A stretch of 64,000 nucleotides of DNA. Origin: Robinsoniella peoriensis. Its GTDB lineage: Bacteria > Bacillota > Clostridia > Lachnospirales > Lachnospiraceae. The stretch's first letter is position 1. Every line of letters begins with the position of its first letter. The stretch is from positions 255,501-319,500 of the forward strand of contig NZ_JTGN01000001.1 of assembly GCF_000797495.1 (NCBI RefSeq), given 5' to 3'. Under the pieces are notes generated by a model that ran no database searches, was not told where the DNA came from, and was given only the letters and a program-made list of their open reading frames with translations. Positions 1 to 8,275 of this stretch are shown here, piece after piece. Position numbers and translations under genes: made by a program.

Positions 1-360
1 AACCGCTGTGGTGGATAGCATGACCGGCATAAAAAACGCCGTTTTCATGATCTTTGTGCCCTTCAGCTTCGACGTGATCAGCAATGCCAGACCGAATGCC
101 AGGGGCATCAGCACCACAAAGCCCCCAATCGTAAAGTACAGTGCATTCAGCATCGAATTCCAGAAACTGTCACTGGCCAGCACCTTGGTATAATTCGATA
201 ATCCAATAAACTTCTTTGCCGCACCATGGACCCCTTTCCAGCTGTGGAAGGAAAGAAAAACCGTATTACAGACAGGATATACAATTAACCCCAGAAATAT
301 CAACAGGGCCGGAAGTAAAAACAAGATAATGATCCATCTGTCCTTTGCCTTTTTTTTCAC
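1..360 (-). CDS. Sugar ABC transporter permease, MalF type (3' end cut by window)
   Basis: Membrane-spanning subunit of a carbohydrate ABC importer (binding-protein-dependent permease family 1). The visible 120 residues start at a GTG preceded by AGAAAGGGGAAG. They show the usual N-terminal helix after a Lys-rich cytoplasmic start (IILFLLPALLIFLGL), then the short extracellular segment with the FIGLSNYTKVL signature of MalF/UgpA-type permeases, then a second helix. The C-terminal half, including the EAA loop, lies outside the window. It sits about 100 bp downstream of the binding-protein gene in the same direction, so the two should be cotranscribed from the LacI-type controlled promoter. The substrate cannot be read from this fragment. 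Confidence 0.85.
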   Translation of the reverse strand, partial: MKKKAKDRWIIILFLLPALLIFLGLIVYPVCNTVFLSFHSWKGVHGAAKKFIGLSNYTKVLASDSFWNSMLNALYFTIGGFVVLMPLAFGLALLITSKLKGTKIMKTAFFMPVMLSTTAV

Positions 361-459
361 TATAACTTCCCCTTTCTTAATAGAAGGCCACCTGTACAGT
401 CTCCTGCGCCAGGCAGCCACTCGGAACCGCCGTCCGGTCCGCTTTCCGGTTATCTGCTC

Positions 460-1875
460 TTATTCTGCATATTCTGCAATCCGGTCCACGATTTCCTTAC
501 CGCATTCTTCCGGCGTATTGCCCATTGCTATTCCCTGCAGGGCATTTCTTACCGTATCCATCATATGGGAATCCGGATCCGGGTTCTGCAGGTCTGTCTG
601 CATTGCCGTATAGCCTGAAACGATTTTATTCACCTCATCCAGCAACGGGTTCTCCGGTGTATTTGCTGTGGCTTCAAATTTAGCAGGATATATCACTGCC
701 GCCACTTCATTGTTCTGTGCATAGTATTCCTTTGAAGTCACATATTTTACAAACTCCACCGATGCTGCGATCTCTTCCTCTGACTTGTCCATCTTCGTGA
801 TAAACCACATGTCCGATGCGCCGCCCTGGGCATTGTCCTTGTACGCTTCATTGATGTATGGAAATGGCACCACTCCTGTTTTATCATAAATCTCCGAACC
901 GTAAATCTCCGATACATACCAGGAACCATCCCAGCGCATTGCACATCCCCCGTCTGCATAAACAGATTTCTCCGTATTGTAATCCGTATTAATGATATCG
1001 TCTCCAAAGTATCCCTTATCCACCATATCTTTTATGACCTGATAGGTTCCGGTCATTTCCGGGCTGTCATAGGAAAGGCTTCTGTCCGCAAGCTTGGCCG
1101 CCGCATCTGCACCCAGGGTTTTGATTACCACGTTATTGTGGAAATGCCCCAGTCTCCAGACATCGTGCTCCCCTACCTGGAAAGGCTTGATACCGGCTGC
1201 TTTCAGCTTTTCACAAACCTCCAGCAGATCGTCAAATGACTCCGGCGGTGTAAGGTTCTGGGCTTCAAAAATTTCTTTATTATAATAAAGGGGTACGGTA
1301 TAGGATTTAAACGGCACTCCCCAGGTTCCGGGATATTCCTCATATTTCAAATCCCCAAACATCGATGGGTAAAAGCTGTTATACCAGTCCGGGTCTTCCT
1401 CGAAATATGGCTGCATATCCAAAAGTGCATCGGATTCCACGTAATCCAGTGTTCTGGATCCGCCATATTCAATAAATACATTTGGCGCATCACCGCTTGC
1501 AAAGGAAGTACGGATTTTATCAAAATACTCTGCTTCCGGCGGGATATTATCCATAACAACCGTAATTCCATTATCCAGCGCATTGAATTCCTCTACTTTT
1601 TTTCGGTAAAACTCTTCATCCGGAACATCTGCCCCATACCTGGAAGATACATAGATCGTAACATCATCACCGCTTTTTGCATCCTCTTTTGCCGCCGTTT
1701 CTTTCCCTTGGGTATCGTTTGCTTCTGTTTCGTTTGCTGCTGCCGTGTCCCTGGCAGCTCCCTGCTCAGAGGTTTCTTTGCTTTCAGTTGTTCCCGTACC
1801 CTGGCTGTTTCCACAACCCGCAAGTGATAAAACCATCGTTCCTGTTAACAAACATGCCAATAATCTTTTTTTCAT
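460..1875 (-). CDS. Extracellular sugar-binding lipoprotein of ABC transporter (family 1)
   Basis: Captures a carbohydrate outside the membrane and delivers it to the adjacent permease. The 471-residue protein begins at an ATG seven bases after AGAAGGAG; a longer GTG start at 1893 has no ribosome binding site. It has a lipoprotein signal (LLACLLTGTMVLSLAGCG), a low-complexity Thr/Glu/Ala-rich linker of about 50 residues, and then a family 1 solute-binding fold (VEEFNALDNGITV, GDAPNVFIEYG, WGVPFKSYTVPLYYNKEIF). It is the first gene of the sugar transport operon and is transcribed away from the LacI-type regulator. Homology supports an oligosaccharide ligand, but the specific sugar is unknown. 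Confidence 0.9.
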   Translation of the reverse strand: MKKRLLACLLTGTMVLSLAGCGNSQGTGTTESKETSEQGAARDTAAANETEANDTQGKETAAKEDAKSGDDVTIYVSSRYGADVPDEEFYRKKVEEFNALDNGITVVMDNIPPEAEYFDKIRTSFASGDAPNVFIEYGGSRTLDYVESDALLDMQPYFEEDPDWYNSFYPSMFGDLKYEEYPGTWGVPFKSYTVPLYYNKEIFEAQNLTPPESFDDLLEVCEKLKAAGIKPFQVGEHDVWRLGHFHNNVVIKTLGADAAAKLADRSLSYDSPEMTGTYQVIKDMVDKGYFGDDIINTDYNTEKSVYADGGCAMRWDGSWYVSEIYGSEIYDKTGVVPFPYINEAYKDNAQGGASDMWFITKMDKSEEEIAASVEFVKYVTSKEYYAQNNEVAAVIYPAKFEATANTPENPLLDEVNKIVSGYTAMQTDLQNPDPDSHMMDTVRNALQGIAMGNTPEECGKEIVDRIAEYAE

Positions 1876-1923
1876 TTTGTTTCTCCTTCTCACTTTTCAT
1901 AACTGGGTTAATATGGTTTTGCG

Positions 1924-1977
1924 CGAAACGTTTCGTTTTTGTAACTATATAATAATATTAATTCCAAATTATGTCAA
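1924..1977 (-). promoter_or_regulatory. Promoter of sugar ABC operon with LacI-type operator
   Basis: On the minus strand TTGACA (1972-1977) is followed after 17 bases by TATTAT (1949-1954). The perfect palindrome CGAAACGTTTCG lies at 1924-1935, just past the expected transcription start, a typical repression position. The divergent LacI-family gene is the likely repressor. Confidence 0.8.
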
Positions 1978-2050
1978 TACTTTATTGTTCATTTTTTATA
2001 TTATTTGTATCCAACACAACACTTATATAAACATTAATATTTAATTAAAA

Positions 2051-2109
2051 GCAAAACGTTTCGCATATTTAACTATTATTATTGATTTAATTAATTTTTA
2101 TGGTATAAT
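2051..2109 (+). promoter_or_regulatory. Promoter and second operator for LacI-family regulator
   Basis: GCAAAACGTTTCGC (2051-2064) repeats the operator half-sites of 1924-1935 with one change. Downstream are TTGATT (2082-2087), a 16-base spacer and an extended -10, TGGTATAAT (2101-2109). The position upstream of the -35 suggests autoregulation or looping with the first operator. Confidence 0.7.
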
Positions 2110-2145
2110 ATTATTCAATTCTACCAATCAAAGGAGGGGCACGAA

Positions 2146-3159
2146 ATGGGTTGTACAATCAAAGATATAGCCAGAGACACGAACCTGTCTCTGGCTACTA
2201 TTTCAAAATATCTAAATGGGAAAAATATCATTCCCGAGAACCGGGCAAAAATAGAAAAAAGCATAAAAAAATTAGGCTATACACCTAATAAAACCGCACA
2301 AATGCTTCGTGCACGAAAGACAAATACCATCTGTATTCTGATTCCTGTAATCGGAGATTATTTTTGGGGTTCACTCTGCTCATACATTGAAGAATATGTA
2401 CAAAAATATAACTATTCCACAATTGTCAGTTCCTATGATTCAAAGACGGAGGATAATTCTGATGTTATGCGCTTATTGCTAAGCAATCAGGTAGATGGTG
2501 TTATTTTAATTCCTGAAAATGCATCACATTTAAATTTGATCCAATCCATTATCCAAAATAATATTCCCCTGGTATATCTGGATCAGGTAGTCACGAACCC
2601 TCCTGGTGATTCCGTTACTTCTACGAACCGCAAAAGTGCTTATGATGCCACAGAATACCTGATTTCCAAAGGACACCGCTGTCTGGGTGTAATCGGCGGT
2701 CTGCTGGACAGTTATACCATCAAAGAGCGCATACAAGGCTTTTATGATGCCTGTGACGATCACCAAATCCCTTTTCCCTGCCGTATTGTTATGAACGGCG
2801 ACTTTTCACCCCATTCCGGAGCCGTACAGCTGCGCCGTATGTTAGAGCTGACCCCTCGGCCTACTGCAGTTTTAATTCTGGGCTATATCACGACACTGGG
2901 TGTCATTATGGAACTCAATACCCTTGGCATATCTATTCCCCAAGACCTGTCTATCCTGACATTTGACGACGATGAAATCTTCTCTGCCTTTGAGCCGCCC
3001 ATTACAGCTATCGTACAAAACTTGCAGGAAATGGGGAAACAGGCAGCAAAACTACTGCTCAAACGCATCAATGGATGTGAGACCAATTTCCCCGTGGTAA
3101 AAATGATCGACACCAATTTTATCGAACGAAAATCCGTACGTAATATTACCAAAATATAA
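2146..3159 (+). CDS. LacI/GalR-family transcriptional regulator
   Basis: DNA-binding regulator of the divergent sugar ABC operon. The 337-residue protein starts after AAAGGAGGGG. It has an N-terminal LacI helix-turn-helix (TIKDIARDTNLSLATISKYLNG) and hinge region (GYTPNKTAQMLRARKT), followed by a periplasmic-binding-protein-like effector domain (VDGVILIPENAS, LGVIGG, DLSILTFDDDEIFSAFEPPITAI). Length and domain order are standard. Two CGAAACGTTT operators in the intergenic region fit LacI-family binding. The effector is presumably the transported sugar or a derivative of it; this is inference. Confidence 0.93.
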   Translation: MGCTIKDIARDTNLSLATISKYLNGKNIIPENRAKIEKSIKKLGYTPNKTAQMLRARKTNTICILIPVIGDYFWGSLCSYIEEYVQKYNYSTIVSSYDSKTEDNSDVMRLLLSNQVDGVILIPENASHLNLIQSIIQNNIPLVYLDQVVTNPPGDSVTSTNRKSAYDATEYLISKGHRCLGVIGGLLDSYTIKERIQGFYDACDDHQIPFPCRIVMNGDFSPHSGAVQLRRMLELTPRPTAVLILGYITTLGVIMELNTLGISIPQDLSILTFDDDEIFSAFEPPITAIVQNLQEMGKQAAKLLLKRINGCETNFPVVKMIDTNFIERKSVRNITKI

Positions 3160-3173
3160 CACCGGACATTTTC

Positions 3174-3737
3174 TTAGAATGTTTTTGCATAGGTTAAAAT
3201 ATTGGCAGCATTCAATGATTTTCGCAATACGGCTCCTACTACAAAAGCAAGTACTATAGAAATAATGTCTTTAATCAGATACGGAACAGAAACCAACACG
3301 GCTGATGACCAGAATGACATATTCATCAACAGCATAAACTGCAGGATACCAAGTATATGGCAGATCAGCAGACCGCATACGGCAAATACTCCGCCAATCA
3401 CCCTATTTTTTATACTGACGGCCAGTCCGCACAGAAGGGAAAGGAAAATAAATCCAAATATGAATCCTCCTGTTTTGCCAAATAAAATCCCTAATCCCCC
3501 CGCTAAGCCGGAAAATACAGGAACACCAACTCCACCCAGAACAATATAGATTACCGTTGCCATAGTTCCTTTTTTCCACCCCAGTACACACCCGGTTAAA
3601 GCTACTGCAAAGGTCTGCATTGTTACAGGCACCCCTGACGGCATCGGAATTGAAATCTGGGATAGTACTGCCAGGATAGCGGCAAACATTCCCACGAGAA
3701 CTATAGACTGCGTTTTTATATTATTTTTCTTATTCAT
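3174..3737 (-). CDS. bioY: Biotin transporter substrate-binding subunit BioY
   Basis: S component of an ECF-type biotin uptake system. The 187-residue integral membrane protein starts at an ATG behind AAAGGGATC; the longer open frame to 3845 runs back through the promoter and is not used. Family marks are the N-terminal helix (LVGMFAAILAVLSQISIPMP), VPVTMQTFAVALTGCVLG, and the glycine-rich GLAGGLGILFGKTGGFIFGF. No EcfA or EcfT gene is adjacent, so it may work alone or share an energising module. A BirA-type box overlaps its promoter. The last residues end just after the convergent LacI gene. Confidence 0.92.
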   Translation of the reverse strand: MNKKNNIKTQSIVLVGMFAAILAVLSQISIPMPSGVPVTMQTFAVALTGCVLGWKKGTMATVIYIVLGGVGVPVFSGLAGGLGILFGKTGGFIFGFIFLSLLCGLAVSIKNRVIGGVFAVCGLLICHILGILQFMLLMNMSFWSSAVLVSVPYLIKDIISIVLAFVVGAVLRKSLNAANILTYAKTF

Positions 3738-3785
3738 AAGATCCCTTTCATTGTAAACTAATATGTATATTTTGTTGACAATCAC

Positions 3786-3838
3786 ATTATAAACGAAGGC
3801 ATACCTATTGTCAACCTTACTTTTAATAAAGTTAACAA
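3786..3838 (-). promoter_or_regulatory. bioY promoter with BirA-type operator
   Basis: On the minus strand TTGTTAAC, 15 bases, then GTTGACAA (3808-3838) matches the BirA box of Gram-positive biotin genes (TTGTTAAC-N15-GTTAACAA) with one mismatch. The right half overlaps a consensus -35 (TTGACA, 3809-3814). TATAAT (3786-3791) follows after 17 bases. Biotinyl-AMP-bound BirA would therefore block RNA polymerase. Confidence 0.8.
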
Positions 3839-3863
3839 CAGCCATGCCTCTTTCAAAAACTTC

Positions 3864-4340
3864 TTATTCCCAGCCTTTACATACGTCGACCCATTCCTTT
3901 GCCTTTGCATATAGCTCTAACTGGGAACAGGTCAGTTCTATAGCGCTATTGCTGCTGCCACACGCCGGAAAGACAGTATCAAACCTTTTTAATGATTCGT
4001 CCAGATATATTTCTGCCGACTCTGGCACTGCAAAAGGACATACCCCTCCTATAGCATGACCCACCAGATCTTCCACTTCTTCCGGTGCCAGCATCTTCGC
4101 TTTCATGCCAAAAAAGCCCTTGAATTTGCTGTTATCTATTTTCGTATCTCCCGCCGCAACAATTAAAACTGCATGATCTCCGGACTTACTCTTAAAAGAA
4201 AGTGTCTTTGCTATTCTCGCCGGCTCTACTCCCGCTGCCTGTGCAGCCAGTTCCACGGTCGCACTGGAAGTATCGAATTCCAATACTTGATCATCCATAT
4301 TAAATACTTTTAAATAAGCCCTAACTTTCTCAATTGCCAT
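3864..4340 (-). CDS. YbaK/EbsC-family aminoacyl-tRNA deacylase
   Basis: Probable trans-editing enzyme that hydrolyses mischarged tRNA, of the YbaK/ProX fold. The 158-residue protein starts at ATG 4340, eight bases after AAAGGAG. Family signatures are ARIAKTLSFKS, the DNSKFKGFFGMKAKMLAPEEV segment and the substrate-pocket loop IGGVCPFAVP. Length is normal. It lies between the BMC operon terminator and bioY on the same strand and appears to be monocistronic. Whether it edits Cys-tRNA(Pro), Ala-tRNA(Pro) or another substrate cannot be decided from sequence alone. Confidence 0.88.
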   Translation of the reverse strand: MAIEKVRAYLKVFNMDDQVLEFDTSSATVELAAQAAGVEPARIAKTLSFKSKSGDHAVLIVAAGDTKIDNSKFKGFFGMKAKMLAPEEVEDLVGHAIGGVCPFAVPESAEIYLDESLKRFDTVFPACGSSNSAIELTCSQLELYAKAKEWVDVCKGWE

Positions 4341-4557
4341 GATGTACACTCCTTTTCTGGTCGTCTTTTTTCTTTTTGTGATTTTTCTTGTTCTATCAGC
4401 CGTCTAATCTTTAAAAACTACTTATCATTATAATCAGAATATGCTAAATATTCAATCCCCCAGTTCATAGAAAGTGGATTAATCCCCGTATTCCACCATA
4501 CTGTGAAAATCAGCCTTGTATCAATAAACTGCATCGGAAAACCATATCCATATAATG

Positions 4558-4594
4558 CGAAAAAAAGCCCGGTGATAAACACCAGGCTTTTTTC
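4558..4594 (-). terminator. Rho-independent terminator of the BMC operon
   Basis: On the minus strand, AGCCTGGTGTTTATCACCGGGCT forms a tight hairpin followed by TTTTTT, ten bases past the stop codon of the last BMC gene. A 60-codon open frame across this hairpin is not a gene. Confidence 0.85.
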
Positions 4595-4603
4595 CGACAA
4601 GGT

Positions 4604-5149
4604 TTAAATTAAGGTTTTTACAAACTCTTTAGAAGGACTAGGAATGACTGCATAATCCAGTACAAGACCCTCTTCTTTTATTAAAGCAACAGCAGAGGTT
4701 ACAGATTCTGTAACTGCAGATACTGTTCCTGTTAATAACACATATGATTTACCGCACATACCTCTTGCAATTCTGATTTCAAAAAGGTCTACTTCTGCGG
4801 TTTTTGCTGCGTGATCAGCAGCTACAATAGCCGATGCTCCGGTAAAGGTTTCAATTACACCTAAAGCTTGAACATCTTCGATATCTGCTGTGCAGTTAAG
4901 TGCTTTAAATACGGATTCGTGCGGGTTACCCAGCACGAAACTGTCAATCATGCTTTCCGGATACTCTTTTTTAGCAGCATCTACGGAAACTCTGATTGCA
5001 CTTAGATCGCCGGTAAATAAGATAATGAATTTACCCGGGCAAACTGTTTGAGCCTGAATCAGCTCAACATCAGCTGTTTTCACAATAAGGTCTGCCGCCT
5101 TAATACCTGTGGAAACAGTTTTATATTCCACCATTCCAATTGCTCTCAT
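4604..5149 (-). CDS. PduT-like tandem-domain BMC shell protein (BMC-T, Fe-S type)
   Basis: Trimeric shell protein with two BMC domains, about residues 1-88 and 90-181. The first domain carries the TVCPGKF motif. In Salmonella PduT, TICPGKF holds the pore cysteine that ligates a [4Fe-4S] cluster across the trimer. The second domain has MCGKSYVLLTG in the matching place. It is the last gene of the BMC operon, right after the PduS-like oxidoreductase, as in pdu loci where the two are thought to pass electrons across the shell. ATG 5149 has GGAG nine bases upstream; an ATG at 5164 overlaps the previous stop codon and is a possible coupled start. Confidence 0.9.
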   Translation of the reverse strand: MRAIGMVEYKTVSTGIKAADLIVKTADVELIQAQTVCPGKFIILFTGDLSAIRVSVDAAKKEYPESMIDSFVLGNPHESVFKALNCTADIEDVQALGVIETFTGASAIVAADHAAKTAEVDLFEIRIARGMCGKSYVLLTGTVSAVTESVTSAVALIKEEGLVLDYAVIPSPSKEFVKTLI

Positions 5150-5163
5150 CGTTCTCATCTCCA

Positions 5164-6492
5164 TTATGATTTAATGCTGATAAAGTTATCAGTAACTGCC
5201 GTAACTTTTCCGGCAATACTTGCATGTAAACAGGTTCCTAAAGCGCCTTCCGGCGGTGCAGCGATTTGTTGTCCGACAGTCACCTCATCTCCCACCTTTA
5301 CAGATGGTACACAAGGTGCGCCAATATTCTGACGAAGCATTAATTTTACTTCGTTAATTTCAATCGGACAGCCTTTCATCGGTGCCGGAATATCAAATTT
5401 AGCCAGACCAAGCCTGAGCATCAGACGGTGTTCCGGAACTTTACGTTCCTCACGCATACTGCTTGCCACGCCTTTCCCTGCTTTATCCGGTATCTTCACG
5501 CCTTTGCTTCTCAGACCCGTTTTATATGCATCCAGTAATCTTCTTGGAGATAAATCCTGATGACAAGAATACAGTTCACATAATCCACATGAACAACAGA
5601 AGAAAGAGTTCAGGAACGGCTCTACATTATAAGTAGTTCCATTTGCGATCGCTCTCATAAATTCATGAGGTTTAATTGACTGTCCAAGTAAATTCCTAGG
5701 ACATAAACTTGTACACATGAAGCATTGTGAACAGACAGACATTGCATTTCTAAGGTCTAACTTATTGCTTCTCTGTCTCTTAACGACTGGCGGACAGGTA
5801 GGAGGCAATACTAAAATTGCTTTTGTAGTCTTCGTTACAATATCTCTCGCGGAACAAATGCGTCCCGTCATAGGACCACCCATGATTATCACATGATCTT
5901 CCGCAGAGAATCCACCTGCCATGTCTACTAATTCTTTAACCGTAATACCAATCGGCACTTCTACCGTAAGCGGATCGTTTACCAAACCTGCTACCGTTAC
6001 AAACTTCGTAACAACATTGGTATCGCTTGTTACCTTGCGATACAGGTTCAATACTGTCTCCACGTTAACAACAACACATCCAACCAGGATCGGAATCTTA
6101 CCCTGGGGTACGATTTTTCCCGTGGTTTCATAAATTAATACGACTTCATCTCCCGCCGGATAGATGTCCGGTAAAATATGAAGGCGAAGTTTATTATAAT
6201 TACCAATGCAACTGTTTACTGCCTCTATGGAAGCAGTATAAGACTTTTTCACAGCGATGATTCCTTCGTTGGCACCTAACGTATCAGCAAGCATCTGCAT
6301 GCCCGAAAGTATTTCGTTTATGTAATCACTCATGAGCTGTCTGTCAACCTTGATCAAAGGTTCACACTCTGCACAGTTCAAAATGATTGTCTCTGCCTGG
6401 TCTGAAAGTTTTGCATGAGTCGGGAAACCTGCTCCGCCTGCTCCTACAACACCGCCATCGAATAAAGCCTTTTTCATATCTACCATATTCAT
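5164..6492 (-). CDS. PduS/RnfC-like Fe-S flavoprotein of the BMC
   Basis: Electron-transfer protein, probably oxidising NADH made inside the compartment and passing electrons to the PduT-like shell pore. Residues 8-40 hold the RnfC-type Gly-rich FMN/NADH site (VVGAGGAGFPTHAKL) and NCAECEPL. A SLBB-like segment follows, and then two ferredoxin-type cysteine clusters near residues 254-264 (CSQCFMCTSLCP) and 299-310 (CCSCGLCELYSC). The C-terminus has a barrel-sandwich-like segment (VKVGDEVTVGQQIAAPPEG). Of 442 residues, a usual PduS length. ATG 6492 is eight bases after GGAG; a GTG at 6501 is too close to that site. Confidence 0.9.
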   Translation of the reverse strand: MNMVDMKKALFDGGVVGAGGAGFPTHAKLSDQAETIILNCAECEPLIKVDRQLMSDYINEILSGMQMLADTLGANEGIIAVKKSYTASIEAVNSCIGNYNKLRLHILPDIYPAGDEVVLIYETTGKIVPQGKIPILVGCVVVNVETVLNLYRKVTSDTNVVTKFVTVAGLVNDPLTVEVPIGITVKELVDMAGGFSAEDHVIIMGGPMTGRICSARDIVTKTTKAILVLPPTCPPVVKRQRSNKLDLRNAMSVCSQCFMCTSLCPRNLLGQSIKPHEFMRAIANGTTYNVEPFLNSFFCCSCGLCELYSCHQDLSPRRLLDAYKTGLRSKGVKIPDKAGKGVASSMREERKVPEHRLMLRLGLAKFDIPAPMKGCPIEINEVKLMLRQNIGAPCVPSVKVGDEVTVGQQIAAPPEGALGTCLHASIAGKVTAVTDNFISIKS

Positions 6493-6507
6493 TGCGTCCA
6501 CTCCAAC

Positions 6508-6786
6508 CTATTCTACTATGACTATTTTTTGCGGGTCATCTACAATACCTACAATACATGCATCAATCGGAGAATCCGGATCACCACAGCCAAGCCGCGC
6601 AGAACTACCTGTTGTCACCAGCACGATATCACCGATACCAGCTCCTACGTTATCCACAGCAACAAGACGATTACTATTTTCAGTTTTCATCTTTTCCATT
6701 GGATCTACGATCAGGAATTTGCTTCCAACAAGATCATTATTCTTTCTTGTACAAATTACCGTTCCTACTACTTTGCCTATAATCAT
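6508..6786 (-). CDS. EutN/CcmL-family BMC vertex protein (BMC-P)
   Basis: Pentameric protein that caps the vertices of the icosahedral shell. At 92 residues it has the standard size and all family marks: MIIGKVVGTVICTRKNDD-like opening, LVGSKFLIVDPM, the VAVDNVGAGIGDIVLVTTGSSAR core, and a C-terminal IVGIVDDPQKIVI. AGGAGG lies just upstream. It is the only vertex protein in the locus and sits between pduL and the PduS-like gene, as in fucose-type BMC operons. The 211-bp gap before it holds a repetitive, GCA/AAT-rich tract (6793-6905). Confidence 0.95.
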   Translation of the reverse strand: MIIGKVVGTVICTRKNNDLVGSKFLIVDPMEKMKTENSNRLVAVDNVGAGIGDIVLVTTGSSARLGCGDPDSPIDACIVGIVDDPQKIVIVE

Positions 6787-6792
6787 GTTTTC

Positions 6793-6905
6793 CTCCTATG
6801 TCGCATTTGCTGCGTCATTCGTCGCACTACCGCAACATTTGCCGCATTTGCTGCGTCATTTACCGCACTCACTGCGTCATTTGCTGCATCTGCTGCGACA
6901 TTACT
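6793..6905. repeat. Degenerate low-complexity repeat between pduL and eutN
   Basis: On the minus strand the words ATGACGCAGCAAATGCGGCA and variants (CGCAGCAGATGCAGCAAATG, CGCAGCAAATGCGACA) recur without an exact period. One frame reads as alternating Ala/Asn/Asp (AADAANDAVSAVNDAANAAN). Another ends a 28-codon frame that starts at 6955. This is the longest gap inside an otherwise compact operon. Confidence 0.7.
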
Positions 6906-6997
6906 TTATCGGGAATATCCGCTAATTCATGCTTTTTCCTCATGCAGTCATCCATAATTATATGGATTTATACGAATGCCGATCGGGTTTCATCGAA

Positions 6998-7645
6998 TTA
7001 TTTAATTAAAATTCCCTTATCTTTACCGATACCCAAGCCATTTGCTTCATCGGTATCTATATGCATCTCTAATGTAAATGTATCATCTACTCTGATGACA
7101 ACATCTTCAAAAACACCGCCACGGCCGCTGTCAAAACGTACTTTAACAACCTGCTTATCTTTTACGCCATATCTGGCTACATCTGCCGGTGCCATATGAA
7201 TATGTCTTTTGGCAACAATACATCCTTCTTTCAAATATACAACACCTTTTGGACCAACCATAGCAATTGGTGCGGAGCCTGCAAGATCCCCTGACTGACG
7301 AACCGGCGGGTTTAATCCCAGACGTATCGCATCTGTCTTGGCAACTTCAACCTGAGACTGGATTCTCTCCGGTCCCAAAACTCTGACATTTTCAATTGCT
7401 CTTAATTTTGTTCCAACGATGGTTACACACTCCTGGGCTGCGAACTGTCCGCCCATAAGTTCTTTTTTCTTATTTAACTGATAGCCCTTACCAAATAAGG
7501 TTTCTACATCTTCTCTGCTAAGATGCACATGTCTTGCAGAAATTCCAATAGGAATCTCATCTGCCGGGTTATATACATCAACACTATTTTTTAATTGCTC
7601 AGCTACTAACCTTGCAATCTCATCTACTAATTGTTGTTCCTGCAT
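6998..7645 (-). CDS. pduL: PduL-type phosphotransacylase with N-terminal encapsulation peptide
   Basis: Converts acyl-CoA plus phosphate to acyl-phosphate and CoA inside the compartment, recycling CoA for the aldehyde dehydrogenase. The 215-residue protein starts at ATG 7645, eight bases after AGAGGGA. An upstream frame to 7747 has no ribosome binding site. Residues 1-20 (QQLVDEIARLVAEQLKN) form an amphipathic helix of the kind that targets cargo to BMC shells. The two PduL beta-barrel repeats carry the zinc-binding histidines in ARHVHLS and KRHIHMAPADVARYGV. The usual position is inside the BMC operon. Confidence 0.93.
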   Translation of the reverse strand: MQEQQLVDEIARLVAEQLKNSVDVYNPADEIPIGISARHVHLSREDVETLFGKGYQLNKKKELMGGQFAAQECVTIVGTKLRAIENVRVLGPERIQSQVEVAKTDAIRLGLNPPVRQSGDLAGSAPIAMVGPKGVVYLKEGCIVAKRHIHMAPADVARYGVKDKQVVKVRFDSGRGGVFEDVVIRVDDTFTLEMHIDTDEANGLGIGKDKGILIK

Positions 7646-7819
7646 TTTTTCGGTCCCTCTCTTCATGGGGTTATTCAATTCATAGAGCATCCTGGACACA
7701 GCTACCATATCCATTATGTTGGATTTCAAAAAATCACTTCCTGACATATAAAGTCAACTGCATGCCTCTTCCCGGGCAATTATCTGTCCGCGAAAAAAGC
7801 ATGCAATGTCATTTGTTTA

Positions 7820-8224
7820 TTAAAACTGTGGAAGGATCTTTTCTACATCTGTATGAGGTCTTGGGATTACATGAACAGCGATAACTTCGCCTAATCTTCC
7901 AGCAGAAGCGCTTCCAGCTTCAACAGCTGCTTTCACTGCTCCAACATCGCCACGAACCATAACACTTACAAGACCGGAACCGATTTTCTCTGTTCCAACT
8001 AAAACTACATTAGCTGCTTTTAACATAGCATCTGCTGCTTCGATTGAAGCAATAAGTCCTCTTGTTTCTATCATTCCTAATGCCTGAAGTTCCATTCTGA
8101 TATCCTCCTTAATTACTGGTTTTGCTGCCGGTGCGGCAGCATTCGCATTTTTGCGGGTTGTTCTTGGTTTTCTTTTTGCAGGAGCTTTCGCAGCTGCAGT
8201 TTTTACATTTTTTTCATCGGCCAT
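7820..8224 (-). CDS. Hexameric BMC shell protein with basic N-terminal extension (two start sites)
   Basis: Single-domain BMC-H shell protein. The full frame is 134 residues. The first 43 form an Ala/Lys/Arg-rich extension ([20 protein letters not shown]), followed by a PduA/PduJ-type domain with pore motif KIGSG and the C-terminal [17 protein letters not shown] 8224 has GAGG nine bases upstream. Inside the gene, ATG 8095, exactly at the start of the BMC domain, follows AAGGAGG (8104-8110) at eight bases, a stronger site than the first. Both a long and a short form are therefore likely, recalling PduB/PduB'. The domain is close to that at 8611-8886. Confidence 0.9.
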   Translation of the reverse strand: MADEKNVKTAAAKAPAKRKPRTTRKNANAAAPAAKPVIKEDIRMELQALGMIETRGLIASIEAADAMLKAANVVLVGTEKIGSGLVSVMVRGDVGAVKAAVEAGSASAGRLGEVIAVHVIPRPHTDVEKILPQF

Positions 8225-8275
8225 ATCTTTTACCTCGATTTATCCTGAAGTCTTAGAATCTGTTTATAACAGATT

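Noticed and set aside
4418-4600. 60-codon minus-strand open frame after the BMC operon
   Set aside because: Its start overlaps the Rho-independent terminator hairpin and it has no ribosome binding site.
6529-7199. Plus-strand His/Cys-rich frames over eutN and pduL
   Set aside because: Antisense shadows of well-supported genes and the low-complexity repeat.
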